A stretch of DNA of 44,181 nucleotides from an uncultured Clostridia bacterium (GTDB lineage: Bacteria; Bacillota; Clostridia; TANB77; CAG-508), in assembly GCA_944387545.1 (NCBI GenBank), contig CALXFE010000012.1, positions 1 to 44,181 on the forward strand. Reading direction: 5' to 3'. This document shows positions 16,807 through 26,493 of the stretch, piece by piece. The notes beneath the pieces were generated by a model. That model was not told where the DNA came from, made no database searches, and was given only the letters and a program-made list of their open reading frames with translations. The position numbers and the translations under genes are program-made. Every line of letters starts with the position of its first letter. Position 1 is the stretch's first letter.

Positions 16807-19404
16807 TTAAATATTTTCCTTTCGAATTGTTTCAATAATATTTTGATTTTTAGTCTTTTTAACTGCATAGCGCATCGTAATAGAAATAATAGCAAATACA
16901 AATATGATTGAAATTAGTATTGGTATGATAGGAAGTTCATAACTTGTTGTATACACATCTGCTGTAACTGTATAGATTAGATAAGATAATGCAACACCTA
17001 CTGGCAATCCAAATACAAGTGCTTTTAACCCATATATAAAACTTTCATAATTTATCATTTTTCTAAATTCCTTATTGGTCATTCCTATAGACTTTAATAT
17101 AGCAAATTCTCTATTTCTAAGTGCCATATTGGTCGTTATGGTATTAAAAATATTGGTTACACCAATAATAGAAATAACAGCGATAAATCCATATATAAAT
17201 ATAGATACAATTAAATTCATACTTCTAGCTGCTCTTACATCTTCTTCCATGTTATAAATATTATCTTTATTCGTTCTATCGATTTCTATAATTTCCTCTT
17301 GCAATTTGTATGGATCTTCTGCATTTATATCTATAGAAGCCAAGCTATAATCAAAGTTTTCCATCATTTCATCCGAAATAATGATAACTGGATTTGCATT
17401 TGCATCACTAAATAAGGAACCTAATGGATATTTATCTGCTCTTTTTGCAATTTCTATTGTACCTTTATCTGATAAATTACCATTTTCATCTGACATATTA
17501 TAATATTCTAATGTATCACCTGCATTTAGATTAAATAAGTTGTCTTCCACTCTTTTTACGCCATCTCTACCTTCTTCATATTCATAGAAAATTCTAGTAT
17601 CACATAATATCGCTTTATCTTTTACTTCATCATAATTTAAGCCTAATTCTGCTACATAATTTCTATAAGCTTCATCCCCTATCGCATATATTACTAGTGC
17701 ATTCATATCCGCATATTCACTGTAAGCTTTTGGGGTATAAAGTTTTTCTGTATCTATATAAGCATGTGTATTTTTTAAAATTGCATATTCTGTAATCCCA
17801 TCTAAATTTTTGATTTTGTCAAAATATGTTTTTCTTTCTGCTTCATCCTCGTTATAATTGCTGTATACTATCAAATTGATTCTACTGTCTTGATATTGTA
17901 ATGAAGATAAGCCAAATACACTTTCTGCAAATGCATTCATGGATATAAATAATACAATACTTAAAAATATAGAAAAGATAGTCGTTCTATACTTTTTCTT
18001 ACTTCTTCTAAAATTTTTTCTAGCAATAACGCCTTCTATTCCAAAAAGCCTTTTCGTTAATTTATATTCCTTATTTTTTCTCTTCCTATTCTTTTTCATT
18101 TTTACATCAGAAACTTCTCTTATAGCATCAATAGGAGAAATTTTGCTTGCTCGATAACTTGGTCTGATTAAAGAAATCATAATCATGAAAACAGATACAA
18201 TAATCGCTACGACAATCGCTAGCCAAGATATGGTTAACTTTAACTCAAAATTATCAATTAACGGTGTTGCCCCTGAGTTGATAATTCCATTAACGATTGC
18301 CAATACAATCCAAATTGCCACAATTCCAATAACAATTCCCAGAGGTATTGAAATTAAGCCTAATATGGCACCTTCAAAAAAGATACTTTTTCTAATTTGC
18401 TTTGATGTTGCGCCTACACTTGCAATCATTCCCAATTCTCTTGTTTTTTCTGTAAGAGAAATACTAAAACTATTTTTAATGACAAATGCAGATGTGAAAA
18501 CAATAATACCAATAACAATTAGCGCCATAATCATAACAAAGTTTTCCATTCTTCCACTTTTGAAAACACCTACATAATATAGCAATTGTTCATTCTCAGA
18601 AATATCTGCTTCATTAATTTTCAAATCTTCTTTTAAATATTCTTCAAAATCATATGTTTCTGCTGGATTTTTTAAGACAAGTGACATATTTATATTTTTG
18701 GTATCATCAATTTTATCTAATTTTGTTATCATGGTATATCCTGGTGCAGAATAACTTTCACTGTTTAGTCTTTCCATAATTCCTACAATTGTATAGGTTT
18801 TCTTCGTATTTGCTACAAACGTTTCTTGTTCTAAATCATCTTCGATTCCACTTTCTTTTCTATCTAATCTATCTTGATCTGTATAATAGGGATTAGATTG
18901 ATTTAATACATGTTCTCCTTTGTACCTGTTACCTATTTCAAGTTCTATAGTTTCCCCAACACTTAAATCTACTTTTCCATTTTGAATCACGTGTTCTGGT
19001 ATCATAATTTCATTTTCATTTTCTGGCAATCTTCCTTCAATTAAGATAATTCCTCCATTTTGTAAAAGTGCTTCATCATAGCCTTCAACATAGGCATATG
19101 GTTTATTTTCATTTTGAGATTGTTCTAATTTCGCATATCCTATATCTTGTGATATTTCTAATTTCTCTATTTCTGCATTATTCTCTAAATATTTTTCATT
19201 TTCTTTTGATACATCTTCCACATGAATATGATAATCTCCATTTGTTTTAACTCCTCTTTCTATCATAGATTTTTGAAAGCTAACAGCAAATGTAGTGATC
19301 GCACATATTAAAGCAACTGAAAGAGAAATACCAATAATGGTTACAATCGTTCTTTTTTTATTTAATTTTAAATTTTTGAGTGTCAATCTATTTAAAATTT
19401 TCAT
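16807..19404 (-). CDS. ABC transporter permease with two FtsX-type modules
   Basis: 865 aa. An N-terminal transmembrane helix (about 17-37) is followed by a large extracellular MacB-type domain (about 45-280), three helices forming the first FtsX module (about 285-420), a second extracellular region, and a final FtsX module (about 735-860). This is the architecture of permeases that work with a LolD/MacB-type ATPase, often in resistance to or export of antimicrobial peptides, or in envelope remodelling. It follows the ATPase gene directly, downstream of a two-component system, the usual order for peptide-sensing modules. Substrate is unknown. Confidence 0.9.
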   Translation of the reverse strand: MKILNRLTLKNLKLNKKRTIVTIIGISLSVALICAITTFAVSFQKSMIERGVKTNGDYHIHVEDVSKENEKYLENNAEIEKLEISQDIGYAKLEQSQNENKPYAYVEGYDEALLQNGGIILIEGRLPENENEIMIPEHVIQNGKVDLSVGETIELEIGNRYKGEHVLNQSNPYYTDQDRLDRKESGIEDDLEQETFVANTKKTYTIVGIMERLNSESYSAPGYTMITKLDKIDDTKNINMSLVLKNPAETYDFEEYLKEDLKINEADISENEQLLYYVGVFKSGRMENFVMIMALIVIGIIVFTSAFVIKNSFSISLTEKTRELGMIASVGATSKQIRKSIFFEGAILGLISIPLGIVIGIVAIWIVLAIVNGIINSGATPLIDNFELKLTISWLAIVVAIIVSVFMIMISLIRPSYRASKISPIDAIREVSDVKMKKNRKRKNKEYKLTKRLFGIEGVIARKNFRRSKKKYRTTIFSIFLSIVLFISMNAFAESVFGLSSLQYQDSRINLIVYSNYNEDEAERKTYFDKIKNLDGITEYAILKNTHAYIDTEKLYTPKAYSEYADMNALVIYAIGDEAYRNYVAELGLNYDEVKDKAILCDTRIFYEYEEGRDGVKRVEDNLFNLNAGDTLEYYNMSDENGNLSDKGTIEIAKRADKYPLGSLFSDANANPVIIISDEMMENFDYSLASIDINAEDPYKLQEEIIEIDRTNKDNIYNMEEDVRAARSMNLIVSIFIYGFIAVISIIGVTNIFNTITTNMALRNREFAILKSIGMTNKEFRKMINYESFIYGLKALVFGLPVGVALSYLIYTVTADVYTTSYELPIIPILISIIFVFAIISITMRYAVKKTKNQNIIETIRKENI

Positions 19405-19458
19405 CTTTCATCTCATTCCCTTCTATCAACTTAGAATCTATATTTCATTGGAAAAGAA

Positions 19459-20139
19459 TTATTTTATCTTCTCATCACTAATCAACTTTCCATCTTGTAT
19501 GGTAATAATTCTATCTGCTTCTAGTGCAATATTTTCATCATGCGTAATCACAATTAAAGTTTGATTATATTTTTGATTAGACACTTTTAATAAATCAATA
19601 ATCTCTCGTGATGCTTTACTATCCAAATTTCCTGTTGGCTCATCGGCTAAAACAATACTTGGATTATTAATCATCGCTCTTCCAATGGAAACTCTTTGTT
19701 GTTGCCCTCCTGATAATTCATTTGGTAAATGATTTACTCTTTTTTCTAATCCTAAAATATATAACAATTCATTTAATCGTTTTTTATCTACTTTTTGACC
19801 ATCTAAATCACATGGTAAGGTGATGTTTTCTTTTACATTTAGTATAGGAATTAAATTATAGAATTGATAAATAAGCCCCACTTGTCTCCTTCTAAAAATT
19901 GCTAAATTATCATTGCTTAAAGAATAAATATCTGTTCCATTAATGTATACCTTTCCACTTGTTGGTTTATCCACCCCTCCAATCAAATGTAACAAAGTGG
20001 ATTTTCCACTTCCAGAAGCACCTATAATGGCTACAAATTCTCCTTTATTTACACTAAATGATACATTGTCTAATGCAACAACTTCTGTATCTTTTTTACC
20101 ATATTTTTTACTTAGATTCTCTACTTTTAATATCTCCAT
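19459..20139 (-). CDS. ABC transporter ATPase, LolD/MacB type
   Basis: 226 aa from the ATG at 20139, chosen because AGGAG lies 8 bases upstream; an in-frame TTG two codons earlier is too close. All ATPase motifs are present: Walker A GASGSGKST near 40-48, a Q-loop, signature LSGGQQQR near 141, Walker B VLADEPT near 160, D-loop NLDS and H-loop THDE. The GNLDS after Walker B is typical of the ATPases paired with FtsX-type permeases. It drives the 865-aa permease encoded just downstream. Confidence 0.95.
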   Translation of the reverse strand: MEILKVENLSKKYGKKDTEVVALDNVSFSVNKGEFVAIIGASGSGKSTLLHLIGGVDKPTSGKVYINGTDIYSLSNDNLAIFRRRQVGLIYQFYNLIPILNVKENITLPCDLDGQKVDKKRLNELLYILGLEKRVNHLPNELSGGQQQRVSIGRAMINNPSIVLADEPTGNLDSKASREIIDLLKVSNQKYNQTLIVITHDENIALEADRIITIQDGKLISDEKIK

Positions 20140-20307
20140 AAACAATCTCCTTTCTTTTTATGATATTTAGAATACAGCGACATTTTCCTGTATATAAAGA
20201 TGCATTTTCTATCTAACAGAAATGTCACTTTTATTGTTAGTATTATATTACTACATAAAAGTGACTCTAAAATGACTTTTAAAATTATTTTATTTTTTAT
20301 TCTTCAT

Positions 20308-21525
20308 TTATTTATATAATTTTACTATAAACTCGGTCCCCGTATCTTCTTCCTTTTTAGAACTCTTTACACGAATATCTCCATCTTGATTTTTGATAAT
20401 ACTTTTACAAAAAGCAAGTCCAATTCCTAAACTATTTTCTTTACTATTTTTCGCTTTATAAAATCTATCAAAAATATGACCTAAATCTTCTTTATCTATG
20501 CCTTCTCCATCATCTCTTATCTTTATTTTGGTATAAAGATGATTCTCCTCTATTTTTATCATTACCGTTTTGGCACCATGCTCAATTGCATTTTTTACAA
20601 TATTGTTCATGGCTTCTATTGTCCATTTTTTATCACAATGAATCGTTTCCTCTTTATTTGAAACGATTTCGATAGTAGCATGATTGGTCTCACACATAGC
20701 TTTAAAATTGTTTTTCACTTCTAAGCATAAATGATATGTGTTTTCATCTTTTTTGTCTAAAATCAGTGTTTTTGAGTCTAATTTAGCTATATTTAAAACA
20801 GTTTTTATGAGCCAATTAATTTTTTCTAATTCTTTTTGACTACTATCTAAAAATTCTTTTTTCTTCTCTTCAGGTAACTCTGTATATAAAATGTCATTGA
20901 TTAGATTTAAAGAAGTCAGTGGTGTTTTTAATTGATGGGAAATGTCTGCTATCAATTTTTCAAAATCTTTATTATTCTTTTCTAGTAAACTATTTTTCTC
21001 TTTTAGCATAATGGTCATATCATAAATATCATTTTTTAATTTACTAAAATCACTTTCATCTTGTTCTTTTAAATCTATGATATAGTTTCCTTTTAATATT
21101 TCTTTACAATAAGCATCTAAATCTTTTAGCTTCTGATTTTGTTTTCGTATATATATCGTATATATGCATACCACTCCTAAAGTAGTTATAATAAAAAGAA
21201 TTGAAAATAGAATGATTAATTTATAGATAATTTCAAATTGTGTATTTTCTGTATCAATATTTTCAGTACTGAATCCATATTTACTTAAAATATCCTCTAC
21301 ACTTTCACTACTTTCTAAACTGTTAAAAAATATATCTTGTATAATCTCCTCTTCTTGTTCAGGATATTCTTCTATAATTTTTGTAATTACTTGATTGGTG
21401 TAGTCATATAGACTTTCTTTATAGTTTCTTTGTATATAATAAACAGTAAATATGATTAGCAATATGATAGCAACTAATAGCATAGTTATATAGATATATA
21501 AATTTCTTTTTTGTTTTGTGTTCAT
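20308..21525 (-). CDS. Sensor histidine kinase
   Basis: 405 aa. Two transmembrane helices (about 9-30 and 101-124) enclose a short acidic extracellular sensor of about 70 residues. A linker and coiled coil follow, then HisKA with the phosphorylated histidine in DISHQLKTPLTSL (His197) and an ATPase domain with NNIVKNAIEHGA (N box), DDGEGID (G1) and SLGIGLAF (G2). AAGGAG precedes the ATG. It should phosphorylate the response regulator encoded upstream and control the adjacent ABC transporter. The ligand is unknown; the acidic ectodomain could suit cationic peptides or metal ions, which is speculation. Confidence 0.95.
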   Translation of the reverse strand: MNTKQKRNLYIYITMLLVAIILLIIFTVYYIQRNYKESLYDYTNQVITKIIEEYPEQEEEIIQDIFFNSLESSESVEDILSKYGFSTENIDTENTQFEIIYKLIILFSILFIITTLGVVCIYTIYIRKQNQKLKDLDAYCKEILKGNYIIDLKEQDESDFSKLKNDIYDMTIMLKEKNSLLEKNNKDFEKLIADISHQLKTPLTSLNLINDILYTELPEEKKKEFLDSSQKELEKINWLIKTVLNIAKLDSKTLILDKKDENTYHLCLEVKNNFKAMCETNHATIEIVSNKEETIHCDKKWTIEAMNNIVKNAIEHGAKTVMIKIEENHLYTKIKIRDDGEGIDKEDLGHIFDRFYKAKNSKENSLGIGLAFCKSIIKNQDGDIRVKSSKKEEDTGTEFIVKLYK

Positions 21526-21537
21526 ATTTCTCCTTTT

Positions 21538-21568
21538 TGTCCAATTGGGGACGTTTCTGTTTGGGACA
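21538..21568 (-). repeat. 31-nt REP-like element, copy 2
   Basis: Lies between the response regulator and kinase genes. It is the reverse complement of the copy at 32440-32470 with one difference. Its ends TGTCC / GGGACA are inverted. Confidence 0.75.
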
Positions 21569-21623
21569 TTTTATGTAACTTTTGCAAATTTATATGTTGA
21601 TCATAAGGACGATTTAGCACATC

Positions 21624-22302
21624 CTATTGTTCAATTTTGTATCCTAGTCCTCTAACTGTTTTGATAATTTCTGGTTTATTGGGATCATTTTCTATTTTTT
21701 CTCTGATTCTTTTGATATATACAGTTAACGTATTATCATTTACAAAGTTTTCTTCACTATCCCAGATATAAGATAGTATTTGTTCTCTTGTTATGATTTT
21801 TCCTCTGTTTTCAAATAGCATTACTAAAATCTTGTATTCTAATGCTGTTAATTCCATTTCTTGCTTATCTTTTAATACTTTTCCGTGTTGTATAGTTCAT
21901 TTCTACATTTTTTATTTTTATTGTTTCTTCTTTTTCTTTTTTTACATTATGTCTTAATACATTTTTTATTCTAGATAGTAATTCTCCTGCATGAAATGGT
22001 TTGGTAATATAGTCATCTGCTCCTAAGTCAAATCCTTTTACAATATCTTTTTCTTCATCTAGTGCTGTTAAAAATATAGTTGGAATTTCTTGTATCATTT
22101 TCATTTGTTGGTATAGATCATATCCTGTTCCATCTGGTAAATTAATATCTAACAACATCAAATCATAATGATTATTTTTTATTTTCTCAATCCCTTCTTT
22201 TACTGTTTTTGCTGTATGAATAGCAAATCCTTCTAATTGTAAATAGTAGGAAATAGTGGCAGTTATGTTTTTATCATCTTCTACTAATAATATTTTAATC
22301 AT
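21624..22302 (-). CDS. OmpR-family response regulator, split by a +1 frame break
   Basis: The first frame gives a complete receiver domain: acidic pocket EDD at 8-10, phospho-acceptor Asp52 in MLLDINLPDG, Thr near 79, and Lys101 in DDYITKPF. It stops six codons after an in-frame CGG (codon 140, 21883-21885). Skipping that C reads TTGKVLKDKQEMELTALEYK and continues into a winged-helix DNA-binding domain (ITREQILSYIWD, TVYIKRIREKIE, TVRGLGYKIE), giving 225 aa, the standard OmpR length. Without the shift only a lone receiver would be made. The break lies precisely in the linker between the two domains. It pairs with the adjacent kinase and probably regulates the ABC transporter. Confidence 0.93.
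21881..21890 (-). other. Frame-break site in the response regulator (ACA CGG AAA)
   Basis: Zero frame reads ACA CGG AAA AGT ATT AAA AGA TAA. Skipping C at 21885 gives ACA GGA AAA GTA TTA AAA GAT and reaches the winged-helix domain. Confidence 0.85.
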
Positions 22303-22375
22303 ATCTTTTCCTCTTTTTGATTATCCATTCTATTTTCTTTTATCTTATCTTTATTCCAAAATATTGTCAAGAAAA

Positions 22376-22440
22376 AGAGAGGAAGAAAAAAACTTCAAAT
22401 ATACGAAATTTCTTTCTTCCTCTCTGGGAGAGCGTAGCTC
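22376..22440 (-). terminator. Double hairpin terminator of the 64-aa gene
   Basis: Directly after the stop is a small AGAGC / GCTCT hairpin (22428-22438). Next comes a 13-bp stem, AGAGAGGAAGAAA (22376-22388) with TTTCTTCCTCTCT (22413-22425), which on the minus strand runs into TTTTTC. Confidence 0.7.
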
Positions 22441-22635
22441 TTATACCATATTTACCGCCTGGTTTGGAAGCAGCTGTTTCATTGCAAAGGTCCAATTAAC
22501 CTTATTTATCGCTTCCTTCCCTATTCGATATTCTCCTGTAACTGTGTTCAAGACAAAAGGAAAGTTTCCATCTGTGCTCGTCTTGATCCGTCCTTTGTAA
22601 ATGATATCGGTTACACTTTCTACTACGATTTTCAT
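22441..22635 (-). CDS. Orphan small protein, 64 aa
   Basis: 64 aa, basic, with an alternating pattern that suggests a small beta-rich fold (KIVVESVTDIIYKGRIKTS) followed by a helix. The family is unknown. It has every sign of a real single-gene unit: a promoter (TTGAAA-17-GATAAT), a very strong AAGGAGGAGG ribosome site and a double hairpin terminator. Base composition looks less AT-rich than its neighbours, and codon 16 is an in-frame CGG (22588-22590). It shares this style with the genes at 3947, 25803 and 38956. Confidence 0.7.
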   Translation of the reverse strand: MKIVVESVTDIIYKGRIKTSTDGNFPFVLNTVTGEYRIGKEAINKVNWTFAMKQLLPNQAVNMV

Positions 22636-22684
22636 ATCGTATCCTCCTCCTTCAAATCATATGTGTTTACATTGGTTCTATACT

Positions 22685-22713
22685 ATTATCTCACTTTTTA
22701 AGCATTTTTTCAA
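22685..22713 (-). promoter_or_regulatory. Promoter of the 64-aa gene
   Basis: Minus-strand TTGAAA (22708-22713) and GATAAT (22685-22690) with a 17-bp spacer, about 50 bases from the start codon. Confidence 0.6.
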
Positions 22714-22815
22714 GTTTTACTCCTTTTGCCAGTTCTTTTTTCATTTTTTTCATCATATATTTTAATAAATTATGATCTATATCTTTAGCAGTTATCTGCT
22801 ACTTTGGAGGTTTTT

Positions 22816-24252
22816 ATGATTTACAAATATATGAATAAAACAAATGTTAAACGTTTCTTTAGTATTCTTCTTGTATTTTGCATTTTTATTTCTTACGCTT
22901 CTTTTGTATCTGCTTCTGATGATTCTTTATATGTTTGGTCCAGCAATGCCAATACATTAAATATTGTTGACAATACACTAAACACTTCTAGCAATACAAA
23001 TATGACAAATTCAACTACCAATGCCAATAGCTCTAATACTATGTCTGGAAATACAACTAATATTTCTAACAATACAAATACAAGTACAGATACAACTACG
23101 AACCCTTCTACTGATGTTTCTAATATAGAAGAGAATGGTTCTTTACTTACAAATGCAACCAGTGAAATAACAGATGATAATTCTTTGAATTTAGAATCTG
23201 CATCCGCTATTTTAATTGAGCAATCTTCTGGTAGAATTTTATATGCCCATAATATTCATGAACAATTACGACCTGCTTCTGTTACAAAAGTTATGAGTAT
23301 ACTTTTAATTATGGAAGCATTAGATTCTGGAAAAATTTCTTTAACAGATGCTGTACCTTGTAGTGAAAATGCTGCTTCTATGGGTGGTTCTCAAATATGG
23401 TTAGACTCAACAGAAACGTTAACAGTTGATGAAATGCTAAAAGCCATTTGTGTTAATTCTGCTAATGATTGTGTTGTTGCTATGGCGGAATATATTGCTG
23501 GCTCAGAAGAGGCTTTTGTTCAAATGATGAATGATAAAGCTTATGAATTAGGTATGAGTGACACTACTTTTAAAAATTGTCATGGTTTAGATGAAGATGG
23601 GCATGTTACTTCTAGTTATGATATTGCTGTTATGTCTAGAGAGTTACTTAACAAATATCCTCAGATTACTAACTATACAACGATCTGGATGGATACTTTG
23701 CGAGATGGTGAAACACAACTTTCTAATACAAATCGTTTAATTAAAAATTATAATGGTGCTACTGGTTTAAAAACTGGTTCAACCTCTCTTGCTTTATACA
23801 ATTTATCTGCTAGTGCCACACGTGATAATTTATCTTTAATTGCTGTCATTATGAAAGCACCTTCTACAAAGGTACGATTTTCAGAGGCCGAAAAGTTATT
23901 AGATTATGGTTTTAATAATTTTTCTTATCAAAGTTTTGGAAAGGCTGGAGATTTAATTCAAACAACAAATATTAATAAAGGGGTTCAAGCAACCATTCCT
24001 GTTGTACTAGAAAATGATGCTGGTATATTATTAGCAAAAGGTAGTGAAAAAAATATAGAACAAACTGTGACTATAAATGAAAATATTTTTGCTCCTATTT
24101 CTAGTGGGCAAAAAGTGGGTGAAATTTCTTTTTCCTTAGATGGTGAAGTTCTTGCAACAGTTAACTTGATTTCTCAAATTTCTGTTAATAAAATTGATAT
24201 TGCAACAATGAGTACAAAGGTATTTTCTAGTTGGTTTAATCTATTAAGATAA
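22816..24252 (+). CDS. D-alanyl-D-alanine carboxypeptidase (S11 family, DacF-like)
   Basis: 478 aa from the ATG at 22816, which has GGAGG at good spacing; the in-frame TTG upstream overlaps the ribosome site. Signal peptide at about 14-37 (FSILLVFCIFISYASFVSA). An unusual Asn/Thr/Ser-rich low-complexity linker of about 75 residues follows, then the S11 penicillin-binding domain with SVTK (active Ser), SAND (SxN) and LKTGST (KTG). A C-terminal beta domain and an amphipathic end (VFSSWFNLL) are typical of membrane association. It removes the terminal D-Ala from peptidoglycan stem peptides outside the cell. DacF-type enzymes often serve the spore cortex. Confidence 0.93.
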   Translation: MIYKYMNKTNVKRFFSILLVFCIFISYASFVSASDDSLYVWSSNANTLNIVDNTLNTSSNTNMTNSTTNANSSNTMSGNTTNISNNTNTSTDTTTNPSTDVSNIEENGSLLTNATSEITDDNSLNLESASAILIEQSSGRILYAHNIHEQLRPASVTKVMSILLIMEALDSGKISLTDAVPCSENAASMGGSQIWLDSTETLTVDEMLKAICVNSANDCVVAMAEYIAGSEEAFVQMMNDKAYELGMSDTTFKNCHGLDEDGHVTSSYDIAVMSRELLNKYPQITNYTTIWMDTLRDGETQLSNTNRLIKNYNGATGLKTGSTSLALYNLSASATRDNLSLIAVIMKAPSTKVRFSEAEKLLDYGFNNFSYQSFGKAGDLIQTTNINKGVQATIPVVLENDAGILLAKGSEKNIEQTVTINENIFAPISSGQKVGEISFSLDGEVLATVNLISQISVNKIDIATMSTKVFSSWFNLLR

Positions 24253-24308
24253 TAAAAAAGCTGAAGTCATGATAAAATTTTTTATCTGTCTTCAAATCGT
24301 CAAATCAT

Positions 24309-24331
24309 AGCCACGCATAAAATGCGTGGCT
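24309..24331. terminator. Strong hairpin between carboxypeptidase and HAD genes
   Basis: AGCCACGCAT and ATGCGTGGCT form a 10-bp GC-rich stem with a 3-base loop in a gap between convergent genes. It probably terminates one or both. Its sequence also resembles the subterminal hairpins of IS200/IS605 elements, but no transposase remnant is visible. Confidence 0.6.
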
Positions 24332-24332
24332 T

Positions 24333-24836
24333 CTACTTTTGATAATCCCAATCTAAAAAACTACTAATATGCCAAGCATTTATCCCTTTTTTCTCTGTTT
24401 CTCTTAAAATTGTAATAACATCATCTACAAATATTACTTCATCTAAAGAAATGTCATTGTTTTTACAATATTCTAGAATTGTATCTGCTTTTGATTCCTT
24501 CTCATAAATTGGAAATACTTTTTTTGTTATATTAGGATAATATATGTCTAGCCATTTTTCTTTATCATTTTTTTCTTTTTCATTTATACAATGACTCATG
24601 ATAATATTTTCTTTTGCTTGACATTCTTTTATTACTTTTTGCATATGTTTAGACGGTTTTCTTTCCAGAAATATGCCTTCTTCTATTTCTTTTAAAGACA
24701 TTCCACTATCATTGCCTTCTGGGTCTCCTACATGATTGTTAAATCTATATGGTGCGAGTGTCCCATCTATATCCCAAAATATATATTTATCTTTGGTATC
24801 TTCTTTTGTTAATGTTGCTTTTAAATTGAATTGCAT
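24333..24836 (-). CDS. HAD-superfamily hydrolase-like protein
   Basis: 167 aa. HAD motif I DIDGT (two catalytic Asp) lies near 22-26, a probable motif II is in IIMSHC (Ser) near 78-83, and the acidic motif IV pair is in VIFVDDV near 134-140. There is no large cap domain. Such proteins are usually small phosphatases; the substrate cannot be deduced. There is no clear operon partner, and the MBL-fold gene upstream is transcribed the same way 84 bases away. Confidence 0.75.
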   Translation of the reverse strand: MQFNLKATLTKEDTKDKYIFWDIDGTLAPYRFNNHVGDPEGNDSGMSLKEIEEGIFLERKPSKHMQKVIKECQAKENIIMSHCINEKEKNDKEKWLDIYYPNITKKVFPIYEKESKADTILEYCKNNDISLDEVIFVDDVITILRETEKKGINAWHISSFLDWDYQK

Positions 24837-24920
24837 TTATCTACTCCTCCTATTATTTAATCTCTTTCGTAAAGAAATCACATCACCTTAAATTCCATTT
24901 TTTGATTTATCCTTTGGTCC

Positions 24921-25646
24921 TTATAGCTCTAATACTTGGCCATCTTCATATATAAGTAAATTATCTTCCTTTAGCTTTTTAGCTTCTTTCCTTGTTTTAT
25001 CGTGCATATGTATTGGTATTATTTTAAGATTTGGATAATCTTTTAAAAGTTCTAGCATATTATTTATTCCCATGTGTGAGTCATTTCCTGTTTCTAATGT
25101 CATATCACAAATCAAATAATCTACTCTACTTGCAATTTTTCTTACACCTTCACAATAACTTGTATCTCCTGTTAATCCAATACTTACATTGTTATCTTTT
25201 ATAATATAGCCATTCGCATATTTAATCTCACTATGTACCATTGGTTCGTTTGATATTTCTACATCATCACATATTTTTATATTATTTACATCTCCAGCAT
25301 CAATAAATTCTTTTTCTACTTTTCTTGCAGAACTAAAATAGGATAATTTTGTTAGCGTTTCTATTGTGTTTCTTGTAACTTCATCTGTAACGATTTTTGT
25401 AGATAATTGATATCCTACTTTATAATAATTTTTCTTATACCATAATAGAAATGGTGCATCAAAGCAATGGTCTGCATGTGTATGAGATATGATTAAAGTA
25501 TCTATCTTCATTATCTCAATATTTTGCCTTATCATTGCTTTTAAATTTCCATTTGGCATATCAAATAATATATGGTCATTTATTAATATACTTGCACTAT
25601 TTGCAATATCTGGTATTGTTCCTGTTCCTATGAATTGTATTTTCAT
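24921..25646 (-). CDS. Metallo-beta-lactamase-fold hydrolase, RNase Z-like
   Basis: 241 aa with the dinuclear metal motif HTHADH near 55-60, an Asp in GLTGDTSYCEG, and further histidines (MVHSEI, DSHMGI, IPIHMHD). The overall pattern resembles the RNase Z/phosphodiesterase branch of the fold and not a drug-degrading lactamase. It is cytoplasmic with no signal peptide. The likely role is a phosphodiesterase or nuclease. It is not certain to be the housekeeping tRNA 3'-end enzyme because it is shorter than typical RNase Z. Confidence 0.82.
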   Translation of the reverse strand: MKIQFIGTGTIPDIANSASILINDHILFDMPNGNLKAMIRQNIEIMKIDTLIISHTHADHCFDAPFLLWYKKNYYKVGYQLSTKIVTDEVTRNTIETLTKLSYFSSARKVEKEFIDAGDVNNIKICDDVEISNEPMVHSEIKYANGYIIKDNNVSIGLTGDTSYCEGVRKIASRVDYLICDMTLETGNDSHMGINNMLELLKDYPNLKIIPIHMHDKTRKEAKKLKEDNLLIYEDGQVLEL

Positions 25647-25718
25647 AATTAAAACTCCTTTTTTTATTGCAGTATATCATATTTTTTTTAAAATTCAAAT
25701 TACCATTTCAACCTTTTT

Positions 25719-25747
25719 TTGAAATTTCATGTGAAATATGATATACT
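25719..25747 (+). promoter_or_regulatory. Promoter of the 158-aa orphan gene
   Basis: TTGAAA (25719-25724) and TATACT (25742-25747) with an ideal 17-bp spacer, about 55 bases before the ATG. Confidence 0.7.
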
Positions 25748-25802
25748 GTATATAGAGTTATTTTTTAAGTAGTAGATTTTAAGGATATAGGAGGTAAACA
25801 TT

Positions 25803-26279
25803 ATGAGGAATTTAGAAAAAAACTCAAACAAAAAAAATGATTACATGGAGGAACATTTATCCAAAATACTTGAAGACCGGATTGCTAAACAAAAAAATCT
25901 TGCATCTGCTAAAGAACAGCATGCCAAAAAATATGTACGCTCAATTGTAGAACTTTTTAATAAGTCTACACAGGAGTCCATAGATTTCAATTTGGATACC
26001 CTTATAATCTATCATAATAATGGTGCATTACAACTTTGTTGGAAATCACCTCTGATAGATGGTATTGAATATTATCTTGACGATAATGATATCTATGACT
26101 ATATGTCGATACTGAGAAACATGCCAAATACCCGGCAGAAGATGCGAGAAATCGAAAGCATCCTACCTACTCAATCCGCTATTTCGGATATACATGCTAT
26201 ATTCCAGCAAGAGCCGTTTAGCAAATATTTTGAAACAGAAGAGTTTGATGCAGCTTTATATATCACATTCAAGTCCTAA
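25803..26279 (+). CDS. Orphan hypothetical protein, 158 aa
   Basis: Unrecognised. The N-terminus is a highly charged helix (about 1-55). The rest looks mixed alpha/beta with an acidic patch (YYLDDNDIYDYMS). There is no signal peptide. It has its own promoter, an AGGAGG site and a terminator pair. Composition looks less AT-rich than the flanking genes. It carries two in-frame CGG codons (25878-25880 and 26133-26135), a codon otherwise seen here only at frame breaks in recognisable genes. If CGG caused a +1 shift, translation would end soon after codon 26. It groups with the 64-aa, 183-aa and 258-aa orphan genes by style, not by sequence similarity. Confidence 0.7.
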   Translation: MRNLEKNSNKKNDYMEEHLSKILEDRIAKQKNLASAKEQHAKKYVRSIVELFNKSTQESIDFNLDTLIIYHNNGALQLCWKSPLIDGIEYYLDDNDIYDYMSILRNMPNTRQKMREIESILPTQSAISDIHAIFQQEPFSKYFETEEFDAALYITFKS

Positions 26280-26293
26280 AGTCTGCGAAAAAA

Positions 26294-26351
26294 ATTAAAC
26301 TTGATATTTAAGTTTAATCGAAAGGACCAAGCCACTATTGCTTGGTTTTTT
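26294..26351 (+). terminator. Tandem hairpins after the 158-aa gene
   Basis: First hairpin ATTAAACTT / AAGTTTAAT (26294-26318). Second is ACCAAGC / GCTTGGT (26326-26346) followed by five more T residues, a classic intrinsic terminator. Confidence 0.8.
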
Positions 26352-26493
26352 CAAGTTGTTTTTTGTAAAATTCACACATACTCTTAATAAATTAACATTA
26401 TTCTATTTTCTTTAGCATATTGATTATGAATTATGAATAAAAAATAAATGATAATTCTTATACACAATATTTTAATTGTAATGGAGGAAATTT

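Noticed and set aside
24309..24331. IS200/IS605 remnant from the AGCCACGCAT hairpin
   Set aside because: Only one hairpin is present and no transposase fragment is visible; a convergent terminator explains it.
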